Below are positions 26,679-36,300 of a DNA stretch of 64,000 nt, piece by piece. Origin of the DNA: Streptomyces populi. GTDB taxonomy: Bacteria > Actinomycetota > Actinomycetes > Streptomycetales > Streptomycetaceae. A program made the position numbers and the translations under genes. Location of the stretch: NCBI RefSeq assembly GCF_002911015.1, contig NZ_KZ626869.1:1-64000 (forward strand), given 5' to 3'. Under the pieces are notes generated by a model. That model did no database searches. It worked only from the letters and a program-made list of their open reading frames with translations, and was not told the origin of the DNA. The stretch's first letter is position 1. Every line of letters begins with the position of its first letter.

Positions 26679-27497
26679 TCAGGAGCCGGGCCGAGGGGCG
26701 GAGAGGGCCTCCCGCAGGATCGAGTACGGCGGGTCGGCGACGAGGTAGAAGTGGTTCCCGCGGACACCGACCTCACGGACGGGCGCCGTGGTCAGCGCGC
26801 TCCACGGGCGGCGGTCCGCGTCCTCGTCCAGGTCGCCGACGATGGTGGTGACCGGACACCCGAGCAGCGGCCCGGGCGCCATCTCATAGCTGTGGAACAT
26901 GCGGTTGTCGGCGATCAGATACGGCAGGACCACCTCCTGGAAGATCGGGTCGGCGACCGTCTCCGCCTCGGTGCCGCCCATCCTGACCAGGTCCTCGAGG
27001 ATGTCGTCGGGGTCCTCGTCGCCGACGAAGGGAGCGGGCAGCGGGGCGTCGCGGGAGCCGGAGGCGAAGAGGTACTCGATGCCGATGCCCCGGCGCTGGA
27101 GCTCGCGTGCCGTCTCCAGGGCCACCGGGGCGCCCAGGCTGTGCCCGAAGAGGGAGAGCGGGAGGTCCGCCAGCGGTTCGAGCACGTCGGCGATGTCGGC
27201 GGCGAGCCGGAGGAGATCGTCCGGCGGTTCCTCGTCGAACCGGTCGGCACGCCCCGGGTACTGGACGGCGTGCACCTCGACCTCGGTCAGCGACCGGCCC
27301 CAGGAACGGTAGAAGGACGCCGAGGCTCCGGCGTGCCCGAAGCACACCAGACGTCCGAGCGCTTCGGGCCGAGGGGTCTCGCACACGAGCCGGCGCGAGG
27401 CTTTCGAGGTCGCCGGGATCCCCGAGTCCTCCGATTTCCCGACGTTCTCCGGGTTCTCCGGGTTCTCCGGGGCACTTGATGCGTCCGCGGCGGTCAC
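26679..27497 (-). CDS. Type II thioesterase
   Basis: 272 aa; GTG start in a GTGA overlap with the upstream A-PCP gene. LVCFGHAGASASFYRSW, VQYPGRADRFDE, nucleophile elbow FGHSLGAPVAL and C-terminal RGNHFYL mark a GrsT/PchC-like thioesterase. The N-terminal ~45 residues are an extension with a PEN-PEN-PEN repeat (9-bp tandem DNA repeat near 27440-27470). Coupling to a lone A-PCP protein recalls systems in which a thioesterase hydrolyses a beta-hydroxyaminoacyl-PCP. It may also simply edit carrier domains. Confidence 0.9.
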   Translation of the reverse strand: MTAADASSAPENPENPENVGKSEDSGIPATSKASRRLVCETPRPEALGRLVCFGHAGASASFYRSWGRSLTEVEVHAVQYPGRADRFDEEPPDDLLRLAADIADVLEPLADLPLSLFGHSLGAPVALETARELQRRGIGIEYLFASGSRDAPLPAPFVGDEDPDDILEDLVRMGGTEAETVADPIFQEVVLPYLIADNRMFHSYEMAPGPLLGCPVTTIVGDLDEDADRRPWSALTTAPVREVGVRGNHFYLVADPPYSILREALSAPRPGS

Positions 27498-29464
27498 TGC
27501 CGGGCCTCCTTCCGGGCGCGCTGCTGGCGAAGCCTGGCCGTACGGGCCCTGCGGGCGGCGTCGGCGGAGGAGGACGGCGCCGTGTCCTCCCCCTGTTCGC
27601 GACTGGTGCGGATGAGCGTGATCTGTGCCGCCACGGTGGTTTCCTGGAACAGGGAGACGATCGACGGCCGCGTCCCGCAGTGCCGCTCCAGGGCGTCCTG
27701 GAGCTTGAACATGGCCAGTGAATGGCCGCCGAGATCGAAGAAGTTGACGTCCGGCGGCACCGTGGCCACGCCGAGCACCTCCGACCAGGCGGCGGTCACC
27801 CGGTCGGCGAGCGGATCGTCGGTGAGCGGAGCGGCCGCCGGGCGGGCGGCGGCCGGCGGCTCCGCGGCGAGTGTCCGCAGCAGCGCGCGGTCGAGCTTGC
27901 CGTTGAGGTTGCGCGGCAGTTCCGGCAGGACCCGTAACTCGCCGGGCACCATCACGGGGGGCAGCTTCTCGGTGAGGGCGCGGCGCAGTACGACCGGGTC
28001 CGCGCCCCGCGGGGACGCGACGAAGCCGATCAGGCCCGACCGCTGCGCGTCGGGCAGCACGACCGCCTCCCGGACGCCTTCCAGCACGCGCAGTGCCGAC
28101 TCGACCGCGCCGAGCTCCACCCGGTGGCCGCGGACCTTGATCTGGTCGTCCCCGCGGCCGACGAAGTCCAGGCCCTGGTCCGCGTTCCGGCGCACGATGT
28201 CACCGGTCCGGTACATCCGCGCACCGGGCTCGGCGGCGAAGGGGTCGTCGAGGAAGACCGCCGCGGTGGCCTCGGGACGGCCGAAGTAGCCCCGTGCCAC
28301 CCCGGTCCCGCCGATGAACAACTCGCCCTCCGTGCCCGGTGGTACGGGCTGGAGCCCGCCGTCGAGGACGTAGAGCCGGGCACCGGGGACCGGGCCGCCG
28401 ATGCTCACCGGTCCGGCACCGGTGAAGCGGTGGTAGGTGGCCCAGACGGTCGCCTCGGTCGGTCCGTACTCGTTGACCAGTTCCACCGCGGAGGAGTGGA
28501 CGGCGAAGTGCCGTTCGACCAGTGACGGGGGCAGTGCCTCGCCCGCCACGATCACCTGCCGCAGACAGGCCAGCGGATCCGTCCCGGCGCGTTCGGCGGC
28601 GTCGAGCAGCAGCCCGTACAGCGTGGGCACGCACAGGGTGCGGCTCACGTGGTGGCGGCTGACGAGCGAGACCAGCCGGTCGGTGTCGCGCAGTTCGTCC
28701 GCGGACGCCACGACCAGGCAGCCTCCCGCCAGGAGCGTCCCCCATATCCCGGCGACCGACGAGTCGAAGGCCAGCGGGGACACCAGGAGGAAGGTCGCGC
28801 TTCCCGGGTAGACCGCGAGGCGGGCCCGGGTCGAGGCGATGAGGTTGCGGTGCTCGACGACGACGCCCTTGGGCTCCCCCGTGCTGCCCGAGGTGTAGAT
28901 GAGGTAGGCCGGATCGTCCGGGCCGACCGTCGTCGCGAAGGAGTCGGGGGCCGCGGTGCCCGGCTCCTCGCCGGGGGCGTCCGGGACCGTGACGACGGGC
29001 ACCTGGGCACCGCACACCCGGTCCCGGGTGTGCGCCGTCGTGACGACGGCCTTCACCTGCGCGTCCTGGAGGATCGTGGCGGCCCGGGCGTCCGGCTGGG
29101 CCAGGTCGACGGGTACGTAGGCGGCGCCCGCGCCGAGGACGCCGAGCACGGCGGCGATCGTCGCGGCGGAGGGCTCGGCGAGCAGGGCGACCCGGTCACC
29201 GGCGGTCACTCCGGCCGCGGCGAGACGGTGGGACAGCCGCCGGGACCAGGAGATCAGCTCGCCGTAGGTGACGGTGGTGTCCCCGCAGCGCACGGCGACC
29301 GCCGCGGGACGGTCGGCGGCCAGGAGGGCCACCATTTCGTGTGCGGGGACGAACGCGTTTCGGGGCAGGGATCCGCCGGGTTCCCGGACCGCCCACTCCT
29401 GTGTCGTTTCGTCGCTGTCCTTCGGTCCGGACGGAGAGGATTTCACGGGCGGTAAGTCCGACAT
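27494..29464 (-). CDS. NRPS: stand-alone A-PCP didomain (histidine-like code)
   Basis: 656 aa; ATG at 29464 with GGGGAA before it (an upstream TTG at 29479 is possible). Codon 4 is TTA (29453-29455). Adenylation motifs: YTSGSTGEPKGVVVEH (near residue 190), NEYGPTEATVWATY, MYRTGDIVRR, GRGDDQIKVRGHRVELG and NGKLDRALL. The hand-read code is D-S-A-L-I-A-E-V-W-K, similar to histidine codes (D-S-x-L-x-A-E-V-x-K). PCP with LGGHSLAMF near residue 590. No condensation domain. The basic Ala/Arg-rich tail could be a docking helix. Likely loads one amino acid for modification on the carrier; the substrate call is tentative. Confidence 0.9.
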   Translation of the reverse strand: MSDLPPVKSSPSGPKDSDETTQEWAVREPGGSLPRNAFVPAHEMVALLAADRPAAVAVRCGDTTVTYGELISWSRRLSHRLAAAGVTAGDRVALLAEPSAATIAAVLGVLGAGAAYVPVDLAQPDARAATILQDAQVKAVVTTAHTRDRVCGAQVPVVTVPDAPGEEPGTAAPDSFATTVGPDDPAYLIYTSGSTGEPKGVVVEHRNLIASTRARLAVYPGSATFLLVSPLAFDSSVAGIWGTLLAGGCLVVASADELRDTDRLVSLVSRHHVSRTLCVPTLYGLLLDAAERAGTDPLACLRQVIVAGEALPPSLVERHFAVHSSAVELVNEYGPTEATVWATYHRFTGAGPVSIGGPVPGARLYVLDGGLQPVPPGTEGELFIGGTGVARGYFGRPEATAAVFLDDPFAAEPGARMYRTGDIVRRNADQGLDFVGRGDDQIKVRGHRVELGAVESALRVLEGVREAVVLPDAQRSGLIGFVASPRGADPVVLRRALTEKLPPVMVPGELRVLPELPRNLNGKLDRALLRTLAAEPPAAARPAAAPLTDDPLADRVTAAWSEVLGVATVPPDVNFFDLGGHSLAMFKLQDALERHCGTRPSIVSLFQETTVAAQITLIRTSREQGEDTAPSSSADAARRARTARLRQQRARKEARQ

Positions 29465-30044
29465 GAGAAAATTCCCCAAAACTATTCAGCGGGATTACCG
29501 GGGGCTTGCGCGCGATGCGTGCGCTCCAACCGGCCTCACCAGCACTTTGCCGACGAACTCGATGACGGTCGACGGCGTGAGTTCGCTTATTGCTCGGTCC
29601 GGATTCGAGAGGAGAAGCGCGAGCGCAGTCTTTTCCGTCACGGATGGCCGCGACGTCGTGATGCGATCATAGGAGGGCGGCTTGATCTGTGCAATGGACC
29701 GGTGCGGGAGGGGTATTGGTTGTCCCGGTTGGAATCGGGTTGTGCGGTTCGTCGCATGCGGACCGACCGAAAGCGGAATTATGCGATCCGTGTCGCGCAG
29801 GTGATTCATGCACGCGGATGCATAAATCGACTCGTGTTCGACGACCGGAGAGTGCGGGCGTTTCGACTCCTTCGAAGTCGTGAGTCGTCGGTGCGTGAAA
29901 TGGGCCGACCGTCGAAGTGCGGCGACGTCGCCCGTCGCCCCGGCGCGGAAGCCGAGGGGCCCGTCGAACGGGGCGCACCGGGGCGGCCGGCGGCCGGCGT
30001 CCTTCCGGCCCCTCTCCGCACCCGCCCGGGGCGCCCCGCCCGCT
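29465..30044. other. 580-bp gene-free region between NRPS and PKS genes
   Basis: Lower GC than the flanks, and no frame has coding character. It should hold the promoter of the A-PCP/TE pair (minus strand). A TCGA-containing direct repeat about 10 bp apart is present near 29563-29578 on the minus strand, weakly like SARP-type repeats. A short ATGCA/TGCAT inverted pair lies near 29809-29824. Nothing stronger is visible. Confidence 0.45.
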
Positions 30045-33000
30045 CTACGCGCCCTGTCCGTCCGCCTCCTCCAGGACCCGGCGGGCCAGCGCGACATGAC
30101 CGTTCAGCGTCCGCCGGGCCAGCATCTCGCGCACGGGGACACGGATGCCGAACTCGTCGTTCACCCTGCGGATGAGCCGGATGATCAGCAGGGAGTCGCC
30201 GCCCTGCTCGAAGAAGTCTGCGTCCGCCGGGACTTCGTCACGGCCGAGCAGTTCCGCCCAGATCCGTGCCACTCCCTCCGCGGGGTCGGCCGGGGCCGCC
30301 GGGCTCTCGGGTTCCGGCTGCTCACCGGGCTGCTCCGGCAGCGGTGCGGGGACCGGGGCGCGGCTCGGCTCCGGTTCGGGCGGGGCGAGCGCTTCCGGGG
30401 CCACCGAGCGCGGTCCCGCGAAGGGGTAGCCGGGCAGCCTGGTCCGGCGGCCGACGCCGGCAGGTCCGACCGGCGCGACCGGCTGCCCCCTGGTCCACAG
30501 GGCGCCGACGCCGGCGAGCACGGGCGACCCCGGCATGTCCCTGGCCTGGTCCAGGGCGACCGCGGGGAGGCCGGCCGCCTCCGCCATCGGGGAGAGGGGC
30601 CGCCCCGGACCGATCTCCACGGCCAGGGCACCCGGAAGGTGCGTGGCCAGTGAGTCGAGGGCGGTGCCGAACAGCACGGACTGCCGGACCTGGGTGACGA
30701 ACATGTCGCGCGGGAGGACGGTGCCGGCCGCGGCGACCTGGCCGGACACGTTGAGCGCGATCGGGAGGGTGGACGGACGGAGCTCGATCCCCGCCATCAT
30801 CCGGGTGAGCGTGGGCAGTGCGGGCTCGATCAGACGGGAGTGGCCCGCATGGGTGTAGCGCAGGCGCCGTACGAAGAAGGTGTCGCCGATGCGCCGGAGG
30901 TATGCGTCCACCTCCTCGACCGGCCCGCCCAGCACACAGGAGTCGGGGCCGTTGACCGCGGCCACGTCGAGGGCGAGACCCCACTCCTCGGCGAGTGCGA
31001 GGGCCCGCTCCACATCCGCCCCGATGGCCAGCATCGCGCCCTCCGGGCAGTCCTGCATGGCCTGGCCGCGCGCGGTGATGAACGCGGCCGCGTCCTCCAG
31101 GCCGAAGACCCCGGCGACGGCGGCCGCGGCGATCTCGCCGGAACTGTGTCCGCACACCGCGGCCGGCCGGACCCCCAGTTCCAGGAGCGCGGTCGCCGCC
31201 GCGTGGCCGACGGCGAAGAGGGCAGGCTGTGCCAGTCCGGGCCGGTTCAGCTCGTCGACGGGGAAGCCGGGGTCGAACAGCGCCTGCCGGATCCGCTCCG
31301 CCAGCGGGGGGACGAAGGCCGCCAGGCACCGGTCGAGCGCCCGGCCGAAGGCGGGAAGAGCGGTGAAGGGCTCGGCCATGGCCGGGCGTTGGGTGCCCCC
31401 GCCGGGGAAGAGGAAGACCACCGGGGCGGGACCCGTCACCGGCGCGGTGCCCCGGGACACCCCGGACCGGCCGGCCAGGCGCTCGGCGACCTCGGCACTC
31501 GTACGGCCCGTGACCGCGAGGCGCTCACCCAGGGCCCGCCGGCCGTCGGCCAGGGTGTTGCAGACCTCGCCGAGATCCGGGTCGTGGGCTTTCAGGTGGG
31601 CGGCCAGGTCGTCGGCCACCCGGTCGAGTGCCTCGGGATCCGCCGCCGAGAGCAGCACCAGACGCTCACGCGGCACCGGCACCTCGACGGACGCGGAGGC
31701 GGAGGCGAAGGCGGGTGCGAGGACCGCGGGGGAGGCGGCAGGCTCGCGCGGCGGTGCCTGCTCGATCACCACATGTGCGTTGGTCCCGCCGATCCCGAAC
31801 GCGCTCACCCCGGCGCGCCGCGGACGGTTCCCGGGCCAGGGGACGGCCTCGGTGGGTATGTAGAGGGGGCAGTCCTCGCTCTCCTCCAGCAGGGGATTGC
31901 GCTCGGTGAACCCCGCGACGGGCGGGATCACACCGCTGCGCACCACGAGCAGGGCTCTGATCAGCGCGGCGACTCCCGCGGCGGCGTCCAGATGGCCGAC
32001 GCCGGCCTTCAGCGCGCCCACCGCCACACTGCCCGGCCGTGCTCCCGCCCTGCGCAGCGCGGCGTCGGCCGCCGCCCACTCGATCGGGTCGCCGATCCGG
32101 GTGCCGGTGCCGTGGGCCTCCAGATAGCCGATGGACCCGCCGTCGACCTCGGCCGCGCCGAGCGCCGCGTCGATGACCCGCTCCTGCCCCGCGGAGGACG
32201 GCGCGTAGTAACCGGCCTTGGCGTTCCCGTCGTTGTTGATCGCGGTGCCCAGGATGACGCCGTACGGAACGGGGTCGTCCTCGGTGACGTCCGCCAGGCG
32301 GCGCAGCACCACGGCGCCCGCGCCGGACCCGGCGATCACCCCGTCCGCGTGCCGGTCGAACGGCCTGCACGCACCCGTGGCGGACAGCACACCGCCCGGC
32401 TGGTGCAGATGTCCCGCCTGGGGATAACCGAACCCGGCCCCCACCACGAGGGCCTGGTCGCAGTCGCCGCCCAGCAGCGCCTGCACCGCCAGGTGCACGG
32501 CGACCAGTGAGGAGGAACAGGCCGTCTGCACGGCGAAGGCCGGTCCGGTCAGGCCGAGTTTGTAGGCCACGCGGCTCGCCATGAAGTCCGGCTCGGTGCC
32601 GTGGACCATGTCGTCCAGCAGGCCCGGATCGACGTTCCCGCCGCGGATCATCGCGCGCAGATAACCACTGCCCGTCATGGACGCGTAGACGCTGGTCACC
32701 GGCGTGCCCTCGCGGGGCAGGGACCCCGCGTCCTCGAGGGCGTTCCAGGCCACCTCCAGCATCCAGCGGTGCTGGGGGTCCATCAGTTCCGCCTCGCGCC
32801 TGCGGATCTGGAAGAACTCGTGGTCGAAGCGGTCCCAGTCGTCGAGATGGCCGCGCACGGGCACGTAGTCCGGGTCGTCGGCCAGTGCGGCGGGCACTCC
32901 GGCCGCGACCGACTCCTCCCGGGTGTATCTCCTGCTGTGCACGCTCCCGCGGAGCTGGGAATCCCACCAGTCGTCGATTCCACGAGGGCCCGGTAACCGC

Positions 33001-33050
33001 GCCGCCATGCCAGTGACCGCGATGTCCAAGGAGCGATCCCGACTCGTCAC
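30045..33050 (-). CDS. Type I polyketide synthase, single module KS-AT-ACP
   Basis: About 1001 aa from GTG 33050 (GGGGGA five bases upstream); ATG 33062 or 33065 are alternatives. Codon 19 is TTA (32994-32996). KS: TACSSSLVAVH (Cys near residue 178), EAHGTGTRIGDP and KAGVGHLDAAAG. AT: GHSSGEIAAAA (Ser near 634) and THAGHSRLIEP, where malonyl enzymes usually have HAFHS, so malonyl is likely but atypical. ACP: GGDSLLIIRL (Ser near 952). There is no KR, DH or ER, so the module should leave a beta-keto group. It shares a control region with the divergent NRPS, with which it probably works. Confidence 0.93.
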   Translation of the reverse strand: MTSRDRSLDIAVTGMAARLPGPRGIDDWWDSQLRGSVHSRRYTREESVAAGVPAALADDPDYVPVRGHLDDWDRFDHEFFQIRRREAELMDPQHRWMLEVAWNALEDAGSLPREGTPVTSVYASMTGSGYLRAMIRGGNVDPGLLDDMVHGTEPDFMASRVAYKLGLTGPAFAVQTACSSSLVAVHLAVQALLGGDCDQALVVGAGFGYPQAGHLHQPGGVLSATGACRPFDRHADGVIAGSGAGAVVLRRLADVTEDDPVPYGVILGTAINNDGNAKAGYYAPSSAGQERVIDAALGAAEVDGGSIGYLEAHGTGTRIGDPIEWAAADAALRRAGARPGSVAVGALKAGVGHLDAAAGVAALIRALLVVRSGVIPPVAGFTERNPLLEESEDCPLYIPTEAVPWPGNRPRRAGVSAFGIGGTNAHVVIEQAPPREPAASPAVLAPAFASASASVEVPVPRERLVLLSAADPEALDRVADDLAAHLKAHDPDLGEVCNTLADGRRALGERLAVTGRTSAEVAERLAGRSGVSRGTAPVTGPAPVVFLFPGGGTQRPAMAEPFTALPAFGRALDRCLAAFVPPLAERIRQALFDPGFPVDELNRPGLAQPALFAVGHAAATALLELGVRPAAVCGHSSGEIAAAAVAGVFGLEDAAAFITARGQAMQDCPEGAMLAIGADVERALALAEEWGLALDVAAVNGPDSCVLGGPVEEVDAYLRRIGDTFFVRRLRYTHAGHSRLIEPALPTLTRMMAGIELRPSTLPIALNVSGQVAAAGTVLPRDMFVTQVRQSVLFGTALDSLATHLPGALAVEIGPGRPLSPMAEAAGLPAVALDQARDMPGSPVLAGVGALWTRGQPVAPVGPAGVGRRTRLPGYPFAGPRSVAPEALAPPEPEPSRAPVPAPLPEQPGEQPEPESPAAPADPAEGVARIWAELLGRDEVPADADFFEQGGDSLLIIRLIRRVNDEFGIRVPVREMLARRTLNGHVALARRVLEEADGQGA

Positions 33051-33359
33051 AACGTCCCCCATCATGCCGCAAGAAATCGGATATTCGGTCTGATGTTGTG
33101 CTGCTGTCGCGTTGTTCTCGCGTGAAATGGGCGGCCTTCGGCGGTGGACGGGACCGGTTTCCTCGGACCGCGCTGCGATCATGGCACAGTTCACCGCCGG
33201 CGAACGAGGGATCGACCCGGCCGTATTCGCGTGATGCTTGTTTCAACCATGTTCTGCGAAAGGGGGGTTGGCAGGAAATGAGCGGACGTGACAACGTCGT
33301 ACGGTCCTGATGATGCGCTCTCAAACCCCTCATTGCGCGGGGTTACGAAGGGAGTTGAC
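33051..33359. promoter_or_regulatory. Divergent control region between PKS and NRPS genes
   Basis: About 300 bp, less GC-rich than coding DNA, containing the start regions for both operons. A hairpin with arms AACCCC (33324-33329) and GGGGTT (33339-33344) lies just before the ribosome-binding site of the NRPS and may affect its translation. No clear operator was recognised. Confidence 0.5.
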
Positions 33360-36300
33360 GTGTTGCAGTCGAATGCCGTGCGGACTGAGGGAGTTGTCGG
33401 GGAATCACCGGGGGAAGGACTGCATGACGTCTTCGCCGCACAGGCACGCGCTCGGCCACGGCGCACAGCCCTCATCACCCGGAACACCCGGGTTTCGTAC
33501 GGGGAATTAGACGCCCGCGCCGAGGAATTGGCCGACGGGCTCGCCGCCGCCGGTGTCGGACGGGGGCATGTCGTGCCGATCCTGTTGTCCCGGTCCGTCG
33601 ATCTGGTGGCCACCCTGCTGGCCGTACTCAAACTCGGCGCCGCGTACGCGCTGCTCGATCCGGACTGGCCGCCCACCCGTCTCGACGCGGTGGTGGAACA
33701 GCTCCGGCCCCCTCTCGTCGTCGGCGGTCCCGGCGCGGCGGAGGGACTGTCCGCACCCCTGTGGACACCGGCCGTCGGCGGTACGGGGGGTCGTACCACC
33801 GACGGCGGTACGGACGGCGACGGTGAGGAACGCCCCGCCCGCCGCCCCGTGGTGGCCGTACGGGGCCGGGACGCGTGCTGTGTGTTCTTCACCTCGGGCA
33901 CCACGGGACGGCCCAAAGGAGTGATCACCCCGCACCGGGCGACGGCGCGGCTCTTCGGGCCGGACACCTTCGCGCGTTTCGACCGGGACACGGTCGTCCC
34001 CCTCGCGGCGGCACTGCCGTGGGACGCCTTCTCCCTCGAACTGTGGGCCGCGCTGTACAACGGCGGTACCGGCGTCCTGATCGACGAGCCGTTCCTGACG
34101 GCCGAGGCCCTGCGCACGATGGTCACCGACCACGGTGTGAACACGGTGTGGCTGACCAGCAGCCTGTTCAACCTGATGGTCGACGAGGACCTGACCGCGC
34201 TGAGCGGCCTGTCCCAGGTGATCATCGGCGGTGAGCGTCTGTCCGTGCGGCACGTCGGCCGCTTCCTGGACCGGTTCCCCGACACGGCCCTCATCAACGG
34301 CTACGGCCCGGTCGAGAGCACCGTGTTCACCACCACGCACCGGATCACCGCCGCGGACTGCGCCCGCCCCGACGGCATCCCGCTGGGGCGTCCGGTGCCC
34401 GGCACCTCCGTCCTCATCCTCCGGGACGGCAGCCCCCGCGCGGCCGGGGAGCCGGGGGAGATCTGTGTCGCGGGCGACGGACTGGCCCTCGGCTACCTCG
34501 GCGAACCCGCCCTCACCGCCGAGAAGTTCATCAGCGTCGACATCGGCGGCGAGCGGGTCCGGCTGTACCGCACCGGGGACCTGGGCACCCGGGACGAGAA
34601 CGGGACCGTGGAGTTCCGCGGGCGGATCGACCGCCAGGTGAAGATCCGCGGCAACCGGGTCGAACCGGCCGAGGTGGAGCGGCAGATCGAGCACCTGGTC
34701 CCGTACGTCGCCGACTGCCGGGTGGTCCCCCGCTGGAACGAACCCGCGGGCGCCTTCGAACTGGTGGCCTTCTGCGTACCGGGCACGGCCGGGAACGGGC
34801 CGCCGGACGTACCGGCGGTCCTCGCCCTCCATCTGCCCGCCTACCAGCGCCCCGCCCACATCGCCTTCGTGGACTCGTTCCCGCTGACCGACAGGGGCAA
34901 GCTGGACGACCGGGCCCTGCTGGCGAGCGTGCCCGGCCCACGGGCCGAGGACCACCACGTCCCGGCCGGGGGTCACCAGGGGCCGGCCGAGGACCGCCGC
35001 GGTCCGGTCGGCGACCCGCTGGTCCGCCTGGTGGCGGAGGCGTTCGCCGAGGTGCTGGGCAGAGCGGCCGTGCCGGCCCACACCTCCTTCTTCGACCTGG
35101 GCGGTTCCTCGCTCCAGGCCGCCCGCGTCTGCACCCGTGTCCGCGGGCGGACGGGGCGGCCCGTACCACTGTCGAGCCTCTACGAGCACGCGTCGGCTGA
35201 ACGCCTCGGATCCTGGCTCCGCTCGGCGCGGGGCACGGACGGCACGGACGGCACGGACGGCACTGCGCGGGGCACGGACGGCACTGCGCGAGGCGCGGAC
35301 GTCGTACCGCAGCCCTCCGACGGCATCCCGCTGACCGCCATGGAGCTGGTCTTCCTGACCCGGCACCTGACGGCGCCCCAGGACCGTTCCGGATACTGCC
35401 TGATGGTCTGGCACCTGGACGGCCCGCTCGACCAGGACCGGCTGGAAGGCGCCGTCGCCGCCGTCCACGAACGGCACCAGGTCCTGCGCACCGCCTTCCG
35501 GGCCGATCCCCGCCCCCACGCCGAGGTCACCGACATCTGTGCCCCGCCCCTGGAACTCCTGGACGCCCGGCCGACCACCGACGAGGCGGTCGCCGCGCTG
35601 CGGCAGCTCTTCGACGAGCCCCTCGAACCCCAGGACGCCGACCTGTGGCGCGCCGCGCTGGTGCCGGTGACCGAGACCCGGGGCCGGCTGTTCGGGCTGC
35701 TTGTCCACCACATCGCCTTCGACGGCCGGTCGGAGTCCGTCCTGGCGCGCGACCTGTCCGACGCCTACGCCGGACGTGAGCCCCGGCCCGCCCCGCCCAC
35801 CCTGGCCGAGCGGGCCCGGCTGACCACGGCGGCCACGGCCCTCACGGACCGGGCGGGGCGCGCCGAACGGGCCCGGGAGGAGCTCCTGGACGTGCCCCCG
35901 ATCCGCTGGCCCGAACGGCCCGGCCCCGGGGAGACCGGGGTGGGGCACCTCGACGTGTCCGTACCCGCGGACCTCACGGCGGGCCTCGACACGACGGGCA
36001 CGGCACTCGGCGCGAGCAGGTTCGTGGTACTCCTGTCGGCCTGGGCGGACATCCTGGCCGAGGTCTGTGGCCAACGGGACTTCGCCGTGGGCGTGCCCGT
36101 CGCCGAACGCACCGTCCCGGAGCTGGAGGAGACCGTCGGCTGTCTGATCGGCATGATGCCGGTGCGGCTGCGCGGCGACGCGGTGGACGGCGGCGAGAGC
36201 GGTGTCCGGGAGACCGGTGCGGTGGTCCACCGCGCCTTCACCCGCAGCGACGTCCCCTTCACGGACCTCACGCAGAGCGCCGGGACGGCGTCCGGGAGGC

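Noticed and set aside
25519..26851. Plus-strand frames of 218 and 438 codons upstream of the thioesterase
   Set aside because: Composition is Arg/Pro/Gly-rich, no third-position GC bias, no domain, no ribosome-binding site. Treated as non-coding.
29465..30044. Gamma-butyrolactone receptor (ARE) site
   Set aside because: The short inverted pair here does not match the ARE consensus.
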